Shown here: piece after piece, positions 1 to 8,789 of the stretch
Layout: each line of letters begins with the position of its first letter
Position numbering within the stretch: the stretch's first letter is position 1
DNA from: Aminobacter aganoensis
GTDB lineage: Bacteria; Pseudomonadota; Alphaproteobacteria; Rhizobiales; Rhizobiaceae
Assembly: GCF_014206975.1 (NCBI RefSeq)
Contig: NZ_JACHOU010000001.1
Span: forward strand, 496,001 to 560,000
Length of the DNA stretch: 64,000 nucleotides
Reading direction: 5' to 3'
Notes under the pieces: generated by a model
Told to the model about the DNA's origin: nothing
Databases searched by the model: none
Seen by the model: only the letters and a program-made list of their open reading frames with translations
Program-made: the position numbers and the translations under genes

Positions 1-112
1 CGTCCTTCAGATGGACGTCGATGCCGCAACGGCAGGCGCACATGTAGCAGGTGGTCTTGCGGACCTCGTCGGAGACGGGTTCCGAAAGCGCTAGATGCGG
101 TTCTGATTTCAT
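1..112 (-). CDS. Molybdopterin oxidoreductase, N-terminal fragment
   Basis: The gene starts at 112 on the minus strand and runs off the left edge, so only about 37 residues are seen. They contain the Cys cluster CYMCACRCG (Cys 22, 25 and 29 in C-x2-C-x3-C spacing), which is the N-terminal [4Fe-4S] motif of the formate dehydrogenase/nitrate reductase family of bis-MGD enzymes. A GGGAGG ribosome site lies just upstream of the ATG. The substrate cannot be told from this fragment; formate would fit the one-carbon genes elsewhere in the window, but that is a guess. Confidence 0.75.
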   Translation of the reverse strand, partial: MKSEPHLALSEPVSDEVRKTTCYMCACRCGIDVHLKD

Positions 113-253
113 CCGGCGGCCTCCCCTGAAGAAGAGTCCTAGCGAGGCGGTCGCCGAAAGGAAATGCTTGAAAATGGCTCTCTACGGCAAAATTTGTCTA
201 TTTGCCGATCAGAACTTAGATCGAGCGGCTCATGTTGTGCCGGAAATGAAAAA

Positions 254-282
254 GCCGGGGAGCCCCCACTCCCCGGCCTTTT
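254..282. terminator. GC-rich hairpin terminator
   Basis: Perfect 9-bp stem GCCGGGGAG/CTCCCCGGC with a 6-nt loop. It is followed by CTTTT on the plus strand and by a T-run on the minus strand, so it can work in both directions. It most likely ends the L,D-transpeptidase transcript, which reads leftward from 460. I see no supportable gene in the rest of the 113-459 interval. Confidence 0.6.
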
Positions 283-459
283 CGCAGGCACGTCACCCCA
301 AAGCTCGATTGACGGCACATTAGCACCGACGTGATCGGTGGCAATTCTTGAGCCCCTCGGTCGAGGGCAAATTCCGGTTTTTGACTGCGGCATGAAGCAA
401 TTCTGCAACAGAAATGCCGATATCGGGGCAAATGGTACGTATGTTTCCGCCTGGAAGAC

Positions 460-885
460 CTAGTTTGTCACCACGATTCTCGTGTTGCCTGCCCCGACTT
501 CCTTGACCAGGGCATAGAACCTTGCAGCGTTGGATGTCTGCAATCGGACGCAACCGTGCGAGGCCGGCCGGCCGAGTTGCCTGACCGCGCCAGTGCCATG
601 GATGGCGTAGCCGCCATTGTAGAAGACCGAATAAGGCATCGGTGAATTGTCATATTTCTGCGAGTACCACATGCGATGCAGGCGCTTGGGCCGCCAACTG
701 CCACGCGGCGTGACATATCCCCTGCGCGCCGTCGAAACCGGCCATCTGTGGATCACCCGTCCGTCCATGCTGACCGTCATGGTCTGGCTCGAGACATTGA
801 CCCTGGCGACAAGAACATCGGCCAATGCCTGCGCCGGAAATCCGGCAAGGGCCAAAGTAGCGGCCATGAAGAGAGCCTTGTACAT
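460..885 (-). CDS. L,D-transpeptidase, YkuD family
   Basis: A protein of 141 residues. It has a Sec signal peptide (hydrophobic stretch after MYKALFM, cleavage near ALA-DV) followed by one YkuD catalytic domain. The active-site region reads HGTG...GRPASHGCVRL, with the His and Cys of the HxxG..SHGC motif. Such enzymes make 3-3 crosslinks in peptidoglycan or attach proteins to it in the periplasm. The start at 885 was chosen because it opens the signal peptide and has AGGGGAG about 10 nt upstream; a longer reading frame to 1164 adds an unlikely cytoplasmic leader. It has no extra binding domain, which makes it a short member of the family. Confidence 0.85.
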   Translation of the reverse strand: MYKALFMAATLALAGFPAQALADVLVARVNVSSQTMTVSMDGRVIHRWPVSTARRGYVTPRGSWRPKRLHRMWYSQKYDNSPMPYSVFYNGGYAIHGTGAVRQLGRPASHGCVRLQTSNAARFYALVKEVGAGNTRIVVTN

Positions 886-1086
886 TGTTCGCACACTCCC
901 CTGTCGGCAGTTTTTTCCCTGCCTGCACCAATAGGGGACCATGAAAAACTCTACGGTTGGTAAATTGAGCGCATAGGATGAGCCCGGCGTCTTCGGTGCC
1001 GACCACAGGTAGCATTTGCGCTTCTTGCCGGCGTTCAGGTGGCCCAAACCAGCTCCCGTCGTCGCCCCTTCTGGCCCAGTTGACTC

Positions 1087-1100
1087 GCCCATGCATGGGC
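1087..1100. promoter_or_regulatory. Perfect 14-bp palindrome in divergent spacer
   Basis: GCCCATGCATGGGC is its own reverse complement. It lies in the 309-nt spacer (886-1194) between the leftward L,D-transpeptidase and the rightward amine oxidase, about 95 nt before the amine oxidase start, where a repressor or activator could sit. Nothing else gene-like is seen in this spacer. The function is inferred only from symmetry and position. Confidence 0.35.
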
Positions 1101-1194
1101 ATAGGCTCGCCCGTGCAGCTGGAGCAACGTTCCATCGTGCTCCAGCCGGATAACGTGCGGCCAACAGCGGACCGTCGCCCGGAGGATCTCAAAA

Positions 1195-2796
1195 ATGCAA
1201 TCATCCCAATATTTTAACGGTATGAGCAGGCGCAACCTGCTGTCGTTGATCGGCCTGACGGCGGGCACGGCGGCGATGTACCAGGCCATGACCAGCCTCG
1301 GCCTGGCCGTTGAATCCGGCTACAAGGGACCGGTCAAGCTGGAGGGCGATCCGAAGGGCGCCACCGTGCTCATCCTGGGCGCTGGCCTCGCCGGCATGAC
1401 CGCCGCCCTCGAGCTGCGGCAGGCTGGCTACAAGGTCAAGATCCTCGAATACAACAACAGGTCGGGAGGCCGTAACTGGACGCTGCGCGGCGGCGACAGC
1501 TACACCGAGCTTGGCGGCGCGACGCAGAAATGCGAATTCGACGAAGGCCTCTACATCAACCCCGGCCCGTGGCGCATTCCCTACCACCACAACGGGCTCC
1601 TGGCCTATTGCCGCCGCCTCGGCGTCACGCTCGAGCCGTTTCAGCAGCTCAACCACAATGCCTTCCTGCATTCGTCCAAGGCCTTTGGCGGCAAGCCCCA
1701 GCGCGTGCGCGACATCAAGATCGACTTCCAGGGCCATGTCTCGGAATTGCTGGCCAAGGTCGCCCACACCGGCAAACTCGAAGGCGGCGTCACCAAGGAA
1801 GACCAGGAGATGCTGGTCGAAGCGCTGCGCTCGTGGGGGGCGCTCGACAAGGACTATGCCTACACCAAGAGCGTCGCCAACTCCGAGTTCCGCGGCTTTG
1901 CCAAGGATCCCGGCGGCGGCCTCGGCGCGGCGCCAGTGCCCAGCGACCCGATCGCGCTGACCGACATCCTGAGTTCGGGCCTGTGGGGCAGCCTCGCCAA
2001 CTTCGCGCTCTACGAATTCCAGACGACCATGTTCCAGCCGGTTGGCGGCATCGACATGATCGGCAAGGCCTTCACCAAGGAGGTCGGCGATCTCATCACC
2101 TACAACGCCAAGGTCTCCAAGATCCATCAGGACGAAAAGGGCGTGACCGTCACCTATGAGGACGTGCAAAAGCCCGGCACGACGGCCGAGGAAAAGGCCG
2201 ACTGGTGTATCTGCACGATTCCGCTTACCATCCTCAGCCAGATCGAAATCAATGTCGGCGCGCCGATGCAGGCAGCCATCGAGGCGGTGCCTTATGCCTC
2301 CTCGGTCAAGGTTGGCCTGCAATTCAAGCGCCGCTTCTGGGAGCAGGACGACCTGATCTTCGGCGGTGTCAGCTACACCGACCTGCCGATCACCCAGATT
2401 TCCTATCCAAGCACCAGCTTCAACACCGATGGCAAGGGCGTATTGCTCGGCGCCTACACCTGGAATGGGCCGCATTCCTACGAATTCACCTCGATGGCGC
2501 CGGAGGAACGCGTCAAGCGCGCGGTCGAATACGGCGCGATGATCCATCCGCAATACAAGGACGAGTTCGAGAACGGCATCTCGATGGCCTGGCACCGGTC
2601 GCCCTTCACGCTCGGCTGCGCCGGCGACTGGACCGAGGAAGCGCGCAAGCAGCACTACGACAACCTGTGCCAGATCGACGGACGCATCGTGCTGGCCGGC
2701 GAGCACGCCTCCTACATCCCGGCGTGGATGGAAGGCGCGATCCTGTCGTCGCTCGATGCCATCACCAGGCTGCATCAACGTGTCGTCGCGGGATGA
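1195..2796 (+). CDS. Tat-exported flavin amine oxidase/dehydrogenase
   Basis: A protein of 533 residues. The N-terminus carries a twin-arginine motif (SRRNLLSLIG) before a hydrophobic stretch, so Tat export of the folded flavoprotein is expected. A dinucleotide-binding fold follows with GAGLAGMTAALEL, then an acidic residue and RSGGRNWT, typical of the monoamine oxidase/L-amino acid oxidase family. The C-terminal GEHASYIPAWMEGAILS matches the second FAD contact region. GGAGGA sits 8 nt before the ATG. The cytochrome c and exported RidA genes downstream suggest it acts in the periplasm, passes electrons to the cytochrome rather than to oxygen, and yields an imine. The substrate is unknown. Confidence 0.85.
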   Translation: MQSSQYFNGMSRRNLLSLIGLTAGTAAMYQAMTSLGLAVESGYKGPVKLEGDPKGATVLILGAGLAGMTAALELRQAGYKVKILEYNNRSGGRNWTLRGGDSYTELGGATQKCEFDEGLYINPGPWRIPYHHNGLLAYCRRLGVTLEPFQQLNHNAFLHSSKAFGGKPQRVRDIKIDFQGHVSELLAKVAHTGKLEGGVTKEDQEMLVEALRSWGALDKDYAYTKSVANSEFRGFAKDPGGGLGAAPVPSDPIALTDILSSGLWGSLANFALYEFQTTMFQPVGGIDMIGKAFTKEVGDLITYNAKVSKIHQDEKGVTVTYEDVQKPGTTAEEKADWCICTIPLTILSQIEINVGAPMQAAIEAVPYASSVKVGLQFKRRFWEQDDLIFGGVSYTDLPITQISYPSTSFNTDGKGVLLGAYTWNGPHSYEFTSMAPEERVKRAVEYGAMIHPQYKDEFENGISMAWHRSPFTLGCAGDWTEEARKQHYDNLCQIDGRIVLAGEHASYIPAWMEGAILSSLDAITRLHQRVVAG

Positions 2797-2845
2797 CGGT
2801 CATGCCGTCCGTCCCTCACCCCTCGTTTTCGCAAGGCATGCCATC

Positions 2846-3259
2846 ATGACCCAGCAATCCAAGCATTCACTTGGCCTCTTGGCCGCAACGATCGCCTTCA
2901 CGGCATTCACGGCCGCGAGCGCCTTCGCCGATTCGGCCGGCGCGACTTTCAGCGACGGCGACAACTTCTCCGAAAAGACCGGCCAGGAACTCTACGCCAA
3001 TGTCTGCCAGGCCTGTCACATGGACCAGGGCCAGGGCGCGGTCGGCGCCGGCAAGTACCCTGCCCTCGCCAAGAACGTGAACCTGGAGGCCGGCGGCTAC
3101 CCGGTCTATGTCCTGCTGCACGGCCTGAAAGGCATGCCGCCGGTCGGCAAGATGATGAGCGACGACCAGGTCGCCGCGGTGGTCAACTATGTCAGGACCA
3201 ATTTCGGCAACGACTACAAGGATGCAGTGACAGCCGAAGACGTCGCCGGCTCGCGCTGA
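2846..3259 (+). CDS. Periplasmic c-type cytochrome
   Basis: A protein of 137 residues with a Sec signal peptide ending near SAFA-DS and one haem-binding motif CQACH. The distal Met ligand is probably in KGMPPVGKMM. The start at 2846 was chosen because it places the signal peptide at the N-terminus; the frame is open further upstream, overlapping the amine oxidase gene. It lies 49 nt after the amine oxidase and is probably cotranscribed with it. The likely role is electron acceptor for that flavoenzyme, as known for the cytochrome c partners of nicotine- and pseudooxynicotine-type amine dehydrogenases; the match here rests on gene order. Confidence 0.85.
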   Translation: MTQQSKHSLGLLAATIAFTAFTAASAFADSAGATFSDGDNFSEKTGQELYANVCQACHMDQGQGAVGAGKYPALAKNVNLEAGGYPVYVLLHGLKGMPPVGKMMSDDQVAAVVNYVRTNFGNDYKDAVTAEDVAGSR

Positions 3260-3384
3260 CACATCATCGCCAGAATCGAGCCTTGATGATGCCAGTTCAA
3301 CGGGTTGGAGCGGCGCTCCGACCTGACTAAGGCGGCCGGCGGTTCTGCCGGCTGCTCCATTTCCATGCGGCATAGGAGTAAGAG

Positions 3385-3885
3385 ATGACAAAGATGCGGA
3401 TCGGCGCCGCCGCGCTTGCGGCTGGCCTTTTCTTCGGCGGCAGCGCGATGGCCCAGGACATCGTGCGCCACAAGGTTCCCAATTCGGATTTTCCCATCGC
3501 CCAGGCGGTCGAGGTGCCAGCCGGCAAGACGACCGTCTATGTCAGCGGCGCGGTGCCGTCCGTCGTTGACGAAAAGGCCGAGAAAGGCAGCCTCGCCGCC
3601 TACGGCAACACCAGGACCCAGACCGAATCGGTATTGAAGTCGATCGAAAAGACGCTCGACGGCCTCGGCCTGAAGATGGGCGACGTGATCAAGATGCAGG
3701 TGTTCCTGGTTGGGGACCCCGACAAGGGCGGCAAGATGGATTTCACCGGTTTCATGGAAGGCTACACCCAATTCTTCGGCACCAAGGAGCAGCCCAACCT
3801 GCCGGCGCGCTCGGTGATGCAGGTTGCCAGCCTCGTTGCGCCCGGCTGGCTGGTCGAGATCGAAGTCACTGCCGTTCGTCCCTGA
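3385..3885 (+). CDS. Exported RidA-family imine/enamine hydrolase
   Basis: A protein of 166 residues. An N-terminal signal peptide (cleavage near AMA-QD) precedes one YjgF/RidA domain. The Arg that RidA proteins use to bind the substrate carboxylate is present in the stretch LPARSVMQVASL. RidA proteins hydrolyse reactive imines and enamines made by amine-oxidising enzymes. An exported copy directly after a Tat amine oxidase and a cytochrome suggests it clears the imine in the periplasm. The 125-nt gap before it contains two short inverted repeats (near 3304-3321 and 3333-3354) of unknown role. Confidence 0.85.
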   Translation: MTKMRIGAAALAAGLFFGGSAMAQDIVRHKVPNSDFPIAQAVEVPAGKTTVYVSGAVPSVVDEKAEKGSLAAYGNTRTQTESVLKSIEKTLDGLGLKMGDVIKMQVFLVGDPDKGGKMDFTGFMEGYTQFFGTKEQPNLPARSVMQVASLVAPGWLVEIEVTAVRP

Positions 3886-3997
3886 CGGGAATCTTTTGTC
3901 CGGCCGCCTGGCATTCCGGACGGCCGGCTGTGCTCGACACGCTTGCGCGGATGCGCAAGACTGACATCGACAGCAAAATCGGGTTCGCGTCGGCAGC

Positions 3998-5278
3998 ATG
4001 TATGACAAGCTTTTCAGGATCATAAACGACCGACGCAACGAGTTGGCGGAACTCACGGCGGAGTTGATCCGCTTTCCCACCATCAACCCGCCTGGCGACG
4101 CCTATCGCCCTTGCGCGGAGTATCTGGGCAATCGCCTGGCGAAGCGCGGTTTCGGCGTCGAATACATCAGGGCCGAGGGCACGCCCGGCGACACCGACCG
4201 CTATCCGCGGGTCAACGTCGTTGCCCGCTTCGACGGCCGGACGCGTGGCCAGACGGTTCATTTCAACTCGCATATCGACGTCGTCGAGGCTGGCGAAGGC
4301 TGGACCGTGGATCCGTTCGCGGGGGTCATCCGAGACGGCCGCGTCTATGGCCGCGGCGCCTGCGACATGAAGGGCGGGCTCGCCGCCTCCATCATCGCGG
4401 CCGAAGCGTTCATGGACGTGAACCCCGACTTCCCCGGCGCCATCGAGATATCGGGCACGGTCGACGAGGAGTCGGGCGGCTTCGGCGGCGTCGCCTACCT
4501 CGCCGGCAAGGGCTATTTCTCAAAGCCCAAGGTCGACCACGTCATCATCCCGGAACCGCTCAACAAGGATCGGATCTGCCTCGGCCATCGTGGCGTCTGG
4601 TGGGCGGAGATCGAGACCAAGGGCGAGATCGCCCACGGCTCGATGCCGTTTCTCGGCGACTGCGCCGTCCGCCACATGGGCGCGGTGCTCGAAGCCTTCG
4701 AACGGGAGCTGTTTCCTGCGCTTGACCGCAAGTCCACGCGCATGCCGGTGGTGCCCGAAGGCGCGCGGCGCTCGACGATGAACATCAACTCCATCCATGG
4801 CGGCCAGACCGATGACTTCCGTCCTGGCCTGCCGTCACCCAACGTGCCTGATTCATGCCGGCTGACCATCGACCGGCGCTTCCTGCTCGAGGAGAATATC
4901 CTCGATGTGAAGGGGGAGGTCACAAGCATCCTCGATCGCCTGAAGCGCGAGCGCAAGAAATTCGACTACGAGATCCGCGACATCATGGAAGTCCAGCCGC
5001 TGATGACCGAGCGCGATGCGCCGGTCGCCTCGGCCATCGCCAAGGGTATCCGCGAGATCTTCGACAAGGAACCGGAATACGTCATCTCGCCCGGCACATA
5101 CGACCAGAAACACGTCGCCCGTATCGGCCATCTCTACGATTGCATCGCCTATGGCCCCGGTATTCTCGACCTCGCGCACCGGCCCGACGAGTGGGTGGGC
5201 ATAGATGACATGGTGCAATCGGCCAAGGTAATGGCAATCGGGCTGGACATCTTGCTGCGCGGCCAGTCCAACGGCTGA
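3998..5278 (+). CDS. M20 family metallopeptidase/deacylase (ArgE/DapE type)
   Basis: A protein of 426 residues of the M20 di-zinc amidohydrolase family. The metal-site motifs are visible in order: HFNSHIDVVEAG, GRGACDMKGGLA, GTVDEESGGFGG, and a late GTYDQKHVA. Relatives remove acyl groups from amino acids or cleave dipeptides. It stands first before a complete peptide-type ABC importer, with a 138-nt gap, so it probably processes the imported compound in the cytoplasm. No signal peptide is seen. The ribosome site before 3998 is weak, so the start is less certain than the frame. Confidence 0.85.
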   Translation: MYDKLFRIINDRRNELAELTAELIRFPTINPPGDAYRPCAEYLGNRLAKRGFGVEYIRAEGTPGDTDRYPRVNVVARFDGRTRGQTVHFNSHIDVVEAGEGWTVDPFAGVIRDGRVYGRGACDMKGGLAASIIAAEAFMDVNPDFPGAIEISGTVDEESGGFGGVAYLAGKGYFSKPKVDHVIIPEPLNKDRICLGHRGVWWAEIETKGEIAHGSMPFLGDCAVRHMGAVLEAFERELFPALDRKSTRMPVVPEGARRSTMNINSIHGGQTDDFRPGLPSPNVPDSCRLTIDRRFLLEENILDVKGEVTSILDRLKRERKKFDYEIRDIMEVQPLMTERDAPVASAIAKGIREIFDKEPEYVISPGTYDQKHVARIGHLYDCIAYGPGILDLAHRPDEWVGIDDMVQSAKVMAIGLDILLRGQSNG

Positions 5279-5416
5279 ACACGCAAGCAACGCTGGTCCG
5301 CGCCGCCGGGGAAATTCAGTTCGGCAGCGCTGCTGCAATTGCAACAAACTTGATTTACTCGGCTGGAAAATCGCGCTTCTATCCGGCCGATCGAAATGAA
5401 GCGGGGAGATCTGAGC

Positions 5417-6898
5417 ATGACGCAGTGGAAAACAATCCTGGCAGCCGCGGCGCTGGCGCTGGCATCCAGCACCGCCGCAATGGCCGCGCGCACGGATCTC
5501 GTGCTCGGCATGCCGCTGGAACCGCCTCACCTCGACCCGACCGCGGGTGCCGCCGCGGCCATCGACGAAGTGCTGTATGCCAACGTTTTCGAAGGCCTGA
5601 CCCGCATCGGTTCGCGTGGCGAAGTGTTGCCCGACCTTGCCGAGAGCTGGACCGTTTCCGACGACGGCAAGACCTATACGTTCAAGCTGCGTGCGGGCGT
5701 GAAATTCCACGACGGCAGCAATTTCGAAGCCTCCGACGTGAAGTTCTCGCTCGACCGCGCCCGCGGCGAAGCCTCGGTCAACGCCCAGAAGGGCCTGTTC
5801 GCGCCGATCGACAATGTCGAGGTGGTCGACCCCGCCACCATCAAGGTGACGCTGAAGAACCCGCTCGGGTCATTCCTCTACAACCTCGGCTGGGGCGATG
5901 CGGTCATCGTTGCGCCCGAGACGGCCGAGACCAACAAGGAAAAGCCCGTCGGTACCGGGCCGTTCAAGTTCCAGAACTGGGCCAAGGGCTCTGCGATCAC
6001 GCTCGTTAAGGCCGATGCCTACTGGGGCGATCCGGTCGCGCTCGACAAGGCCGAGTTCCGCATCATCCCCGATGCCGCCGCAGCGATCCCTGCCCTGCTG
6101 TCCGGCGACGTGCAGGCCTTGCCCAATTTCGCGCTCGGCGACGCCCTCGCCCAGGTCAAGGCCGACCCGCGCTTCAAGGTCGTCATCGGCACCACCGAAG
6201 GCGAAACGGTCCTGTCGACCAACAACAAGCGGCCGCCCTTCGACAATCTCAAGGTGCGCCAGGCGATAGCGCATGCGCTCGACCGCAAGGCGCTGATCGA
6301 TGGCGCCACCGGCGGGCTCGGCACGCCGATCGGTTCGCATTTTGCGCCACACAACCCTGCCTATGTCGACCTCACCGGCACCTATCCGCACGATATCGCC
6401 AAGGCCAAGGAACTGCTCAAGGAGGCCGGGCTTCCCGACGGCTTCAAGGCAACGCTGAAGCTGCCCCCAGTCGGCTATGCCCGCCAGGGCGGCGAGATCG
6501 TGGCCTCGCAGCTGCGCGAGATCGGCATCGACCTGCAGATCATCCCGGTCGAATGGGCCGACTGGCTCAAGCAGGTGTTCACCGACAAGGACTACGACCT
6601 TTCGATCGTCTCGCACACCGAACCGAACGACATCGATATCTACGCCCGCAAGGACTACTACTTCAATTACGACAACCCTGCCTTCAACAAGGTCATCGAC
6701 GAGCTCAACCTGACCTCCGACGAGGCCAAGCGCAGCGAACTCTACAAGCAGGCGCAGAAGATCCTCGCCGACGATGCCGTCAACGGCTTCCTGTTCGAGC
6801 TGCCGAAGGTCGGCATCTGGGACGCCAAGGTCGAAGGCCTTTGGGAGAACTCGCCGATCCAGGCCAACGACCTGACCAAGGTCAAGTGGGCCGACTGA
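5417..6898 (+). CDS. ABC transporter substrate-binding protein (family 5, peptide/nickel type)
   Basis: A protein of 493 residues with a Sec signal peptide (cleavage near AMA-AR). The mature part is an SBP_bac_5 domain with the usual N-terminal stretch DLAESWTVSDDGKTYTFKLRAGVKFHDG. The start at 5417 is preceded by GGGGAG at 8 nt; an ATG at 5396 would add seven residues before the signal peptide. It belongs to the importer encoded by the next three genes. The ligand cannot be told from the sequence; the M20 enzyme before it points to an acylated amino acid or small peptide. Confidence 0.9.
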   Translation: MTQWKTILAAAALALASSTAAMAARTDLVLGMPLEPPHLDPTAGAAAAIDEVLYANVFEGLTRIGSRGEVLPDLAESWTVSDDGKTYTFKLRAGVKFHDGSNFEASDVKFSLDRARGEASVNAQKGLFAPIDNVEVVDPATIKVTLKNPLGSFLYNLGWGDAVIVAPETAETNKEKPVGTGPFKFQNWAKGSAITLVKADAYWGDPVALDKAEFRIIPDAAAAIPALLSGDVQALPNFALGDALAQVKADPRFKVVIGTTEGETVLSTNNKRPPFDNLKVRQAIAHALDRKALIDGATGGLGTPIGSHFAPHNPAYVDLTGTYPHDIAKAKELLKEAGLPDGFKATLKLPPVGYARQGGEIVASQLREIGIDLQIIPVEWADWLKQVFTDKDYDLSIVSHTEPNDIDIYARKDYYFNYDNPAFNKVIDELNLTSDEAKRSELYKQAQKILADDAVNGFLFELPKVGIWDAKVEGLWENSPIQANDLTKVKWAD

Positions 6899-6917
6899 CA
6901 AGAACCCTGTGAACTCA

Positions 6918-6957
6918 GCCGCTCCGCAACCCTTGCGAGCTTTCGGAGCGGCGTTTT
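6918..6957 (+). terminator. Intra-operon hairpin after the binding-protein gene
   Basis: Perfect 9-bp stem GCCGCTCCG/CGGAGCGGC with a 17-nt loop and a following GTTTTC. It lies between the binding-protein gene and the first permease gene. In ABC operons such hairpins usually act as partial terminators or RNA stabilisers that keep binding protein in excess over membrane subunits. A full terminator is less likely because the permease gene starts only 19 nt later with no obvious promoter. Confidence 0.7.
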
Positions 6958-6975
6958 CTCGGGCAGTTTGAGCCG

Positions 6976-7923
6976 ATGACCGCCTATCTGCTCAAACGCC
7001 TGCTGATCGGTGCTGCGACCCTCGTGGTCGCTTCGGTCGTGGTATTCCTGATGCTCGAGGTGGTGCCGGGCGACCCTGCCCGCGTGATGCTCGGCATGAA
7101 TGCCAGCGAAGCCCAGGTCGAACTGCTGCGCGACCAGATGGGGCTCAATCAGCCGCTGATCGTGCGCTATCTCGACTGGGCCCGGGGCCTGCTGTCGCTC
7201 GATTTCGGCAAATCCTACACCTACTCGGTTCCGGTCATCGACCTCATCAGGGAGCGCATCGTCGTTTCCTTTCCGCTCGCCGTCATCGCACTCGCGCTGT
7301 CGACGCTCATTGCCATTCCCGTCGGGCTGTTTGCCGCCGCGCGCCGGGGCCGGGCCGGCGACACCGCGGCCATGGCAGTGGCGCAGATCGGCGTCGCGAT
7401 GCCCAATTTCTGGTTCGCGCTTCTGCTGGTCTATGTCTTCGCCGTCTGGCTGCGGCTGGTTCCGGCAGGCGGCTTTCCCGGCTGGGGAGCCGGCGCCTGG
7501 CCTGCCCTCAAGGCATTGATCCTGCCGGCGGTAGCGCTGGCCTTGCCGCAGGCAGCAATCCTCGCCCGTGTCACCCGTGCGGCCCTCGTCGAGGTTCTCG
7601 GCGAGGACTACATCCGCACGGCCCGCGCCAAGGGCATGCCGATGCGCGCGGTGATGTGGCGGCATGCCTTGCGCAATGCCATGATCCCCGTACTGACCAT
7701 CATGGGCCTGCAATTCGCCTTCCTGCTCGCCGGCACCATCATCATCGAAAACGTCTTCTATCTGCCCGGCCTCGGCAGGCTCGTGTTCCAGGCGATCACC
7801 CAGCGCGACCTGATCGTCGTCGAAAGCGTGGTCATGCTGCTCGTCGCCGCCGTGGTGACCGTGAACCTGCTCGTCGACCTCTCCTACGCACTGGTCGACC
7901 CCCGCCTGAGGACACGGCAATGA
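6976..7923 (+). CDS. ABC transporter permease, DppB/OppB type
   Basis: A protein of 315 residues with about six membrane segments. It has the N-terminal block LKRLLIGAATLVVASVVVFLMLEVVPGDP typical of DppB-type permeases in part, and the EAA loop around EVLGEDYIRTARAKGMP. Its stop overlaps the start of the next permease (ATGA at 7920-7923), which indicates translational coupling. It forms the inner-membrane channel with that second permease. Confidence 0.9.
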   Translation: MTAYLLKRLLIGAATLVVASVVVFLMLEVVPGDPARVMLGMNASEAQVELLRDQMGLNQPLIVRYLDWARGLLSLDFGKSYTYSVPVIDLIRERIVVSFPLAVIALALSTLIAIPVGLFAAARRGRAGDTAAMAVAQIGVAMPNFWFALLLVYVFAVWLRLVPAGGFPGWGAGAWPALKALILPAVALALPQAAILARVTRAALVEVLGEDYIRTARAKGMPMRAVMWRHALRNAMIPVLTIMGLQFAFLLAGTIIIENVFYLPGLGRLVFQAITQRDLIVVESVVMLLVAAVVTVNLLVDLSYALVDPRLRTRQ

Positions 7924-8789
7924 GCAGCATGGCTCCCGGCACCCCGTCGACCCTCGGCGCCCTCGCCGGCAGGGCCTTTGCCAACCGCTCCTTCGTCATC
8001 GGCCTGTTCATCACCCTGGTCGTTGCAGCCTTGGCGCTTGTCTCGTTCTTCTGGACGCCCTTCGACGTCACCAGGCTGATCGTCGCCGATCGCATGCAGC
8101 CGCCCTCCTCTGCCCATTGGTTCGGCACCGACCATTTCGGCCGCGACGTCCTGTCGATGATCATGATCGGGTCCCGCAACTCGATTGCCGTGGCGCTCGT
8201 CGCCGTCGGCATCGGCATGGGCATAGGCGTGCCGCTCGGCTGCTGGGCGGCTGCCCGCGGCGGCTGGATCGACGAGGCGCTGATGCGCTTCAACGACCTC
8301 ATCTTTGCCTTTCCTGCCCTTTTGTCTGCGATCATGATCACGGCCGTCTTCGGCCCCAGCGCCATCAACGCCATCATCGCCATCGGCATCTTCAACATCC
8401 CGGTGTTCGCCCGCGTGGCGCGTGCCGGTGCGCTGTCGATCTGGCCCCGCGAGTACATCCTTGCCGCACGCGCCGCCGGTAAGGGCAAGGCACGCATCAC
8501 CATCGAGCACATCATCCCCAACATTGCCAATCTGCTGCTGGTCCAGGGCACCATCCAGTTCGCGCTCGGCATCCTCGCCGAGGCCGCCTTGTCCTATGTC
8601 GGGCTCGGCACGCAGCCGCCGATGCCGAGTTGGGGCCGGATGCTGTTCGATGCGCAGACGCTGATGATGGTGGCGCCCTGGCTCGCCCTGTTCCCCGGCT
8701 GCGCCATCCTTCTCACCGTTCTCGGCCTCAACCTGCTCGGCGACGGCATCTCCGACATCTTCGATCCGCGCGCGAGGCGCCGGCCATGA
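7920..8789 (+). CDS. ABC transporter permease, DppC/OppC type
   Basis: A protein of 289 residues. It has an N-terminal membrane segment, the DppC signature HWFGTDHFGRDVLSMIM, and the EAA loop at REYILAARAAGKGKAR. The start at 7920 overlaps the upstream stop and its own stop overlaps the ATPase start (ATGA at 8786-8789). This four-base coupling fixes both starts. It is the second membrane subunit of the importer. Confidence 0.9.
   Translation: MSSMAPGTPSTLGALAGRAFANRSFVIGLFITLVVAALALVSFFWTPFDVTRLIVADRMQPPSSAHWFGTDHFGRDVLSMIMIGSRNSIAVALVAVGIGMGIGVPLGCWAAARGGWIDEALMRFNDLIFAFPALLSAIMITAVFGPSAINAIIAIGIFNIPVFARVARAGALSIWPREYILAARAAGKGKARITIEHIIPNIANLLLVQGTIQFALGILAEAALSYVGLGTQPPMPSWGRMLFDAQTLMMVAPWLALFPGCAILLTVLGLNLLGDGISDIFDPRARRRP

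Noticed and set aside
51-323. A 90-codon plus-strand frame at the left edge
   Set aside because: It overlaps the minus-strand oxidoreductase start and a terminator hairpin, and its composition is not protein-like.
1201-2778. A 525-codon minus-strand frame opposite the amine oxidase
   Set aside because: Shadow frame; the plus strand shows the Tat signal and FAD motifs.
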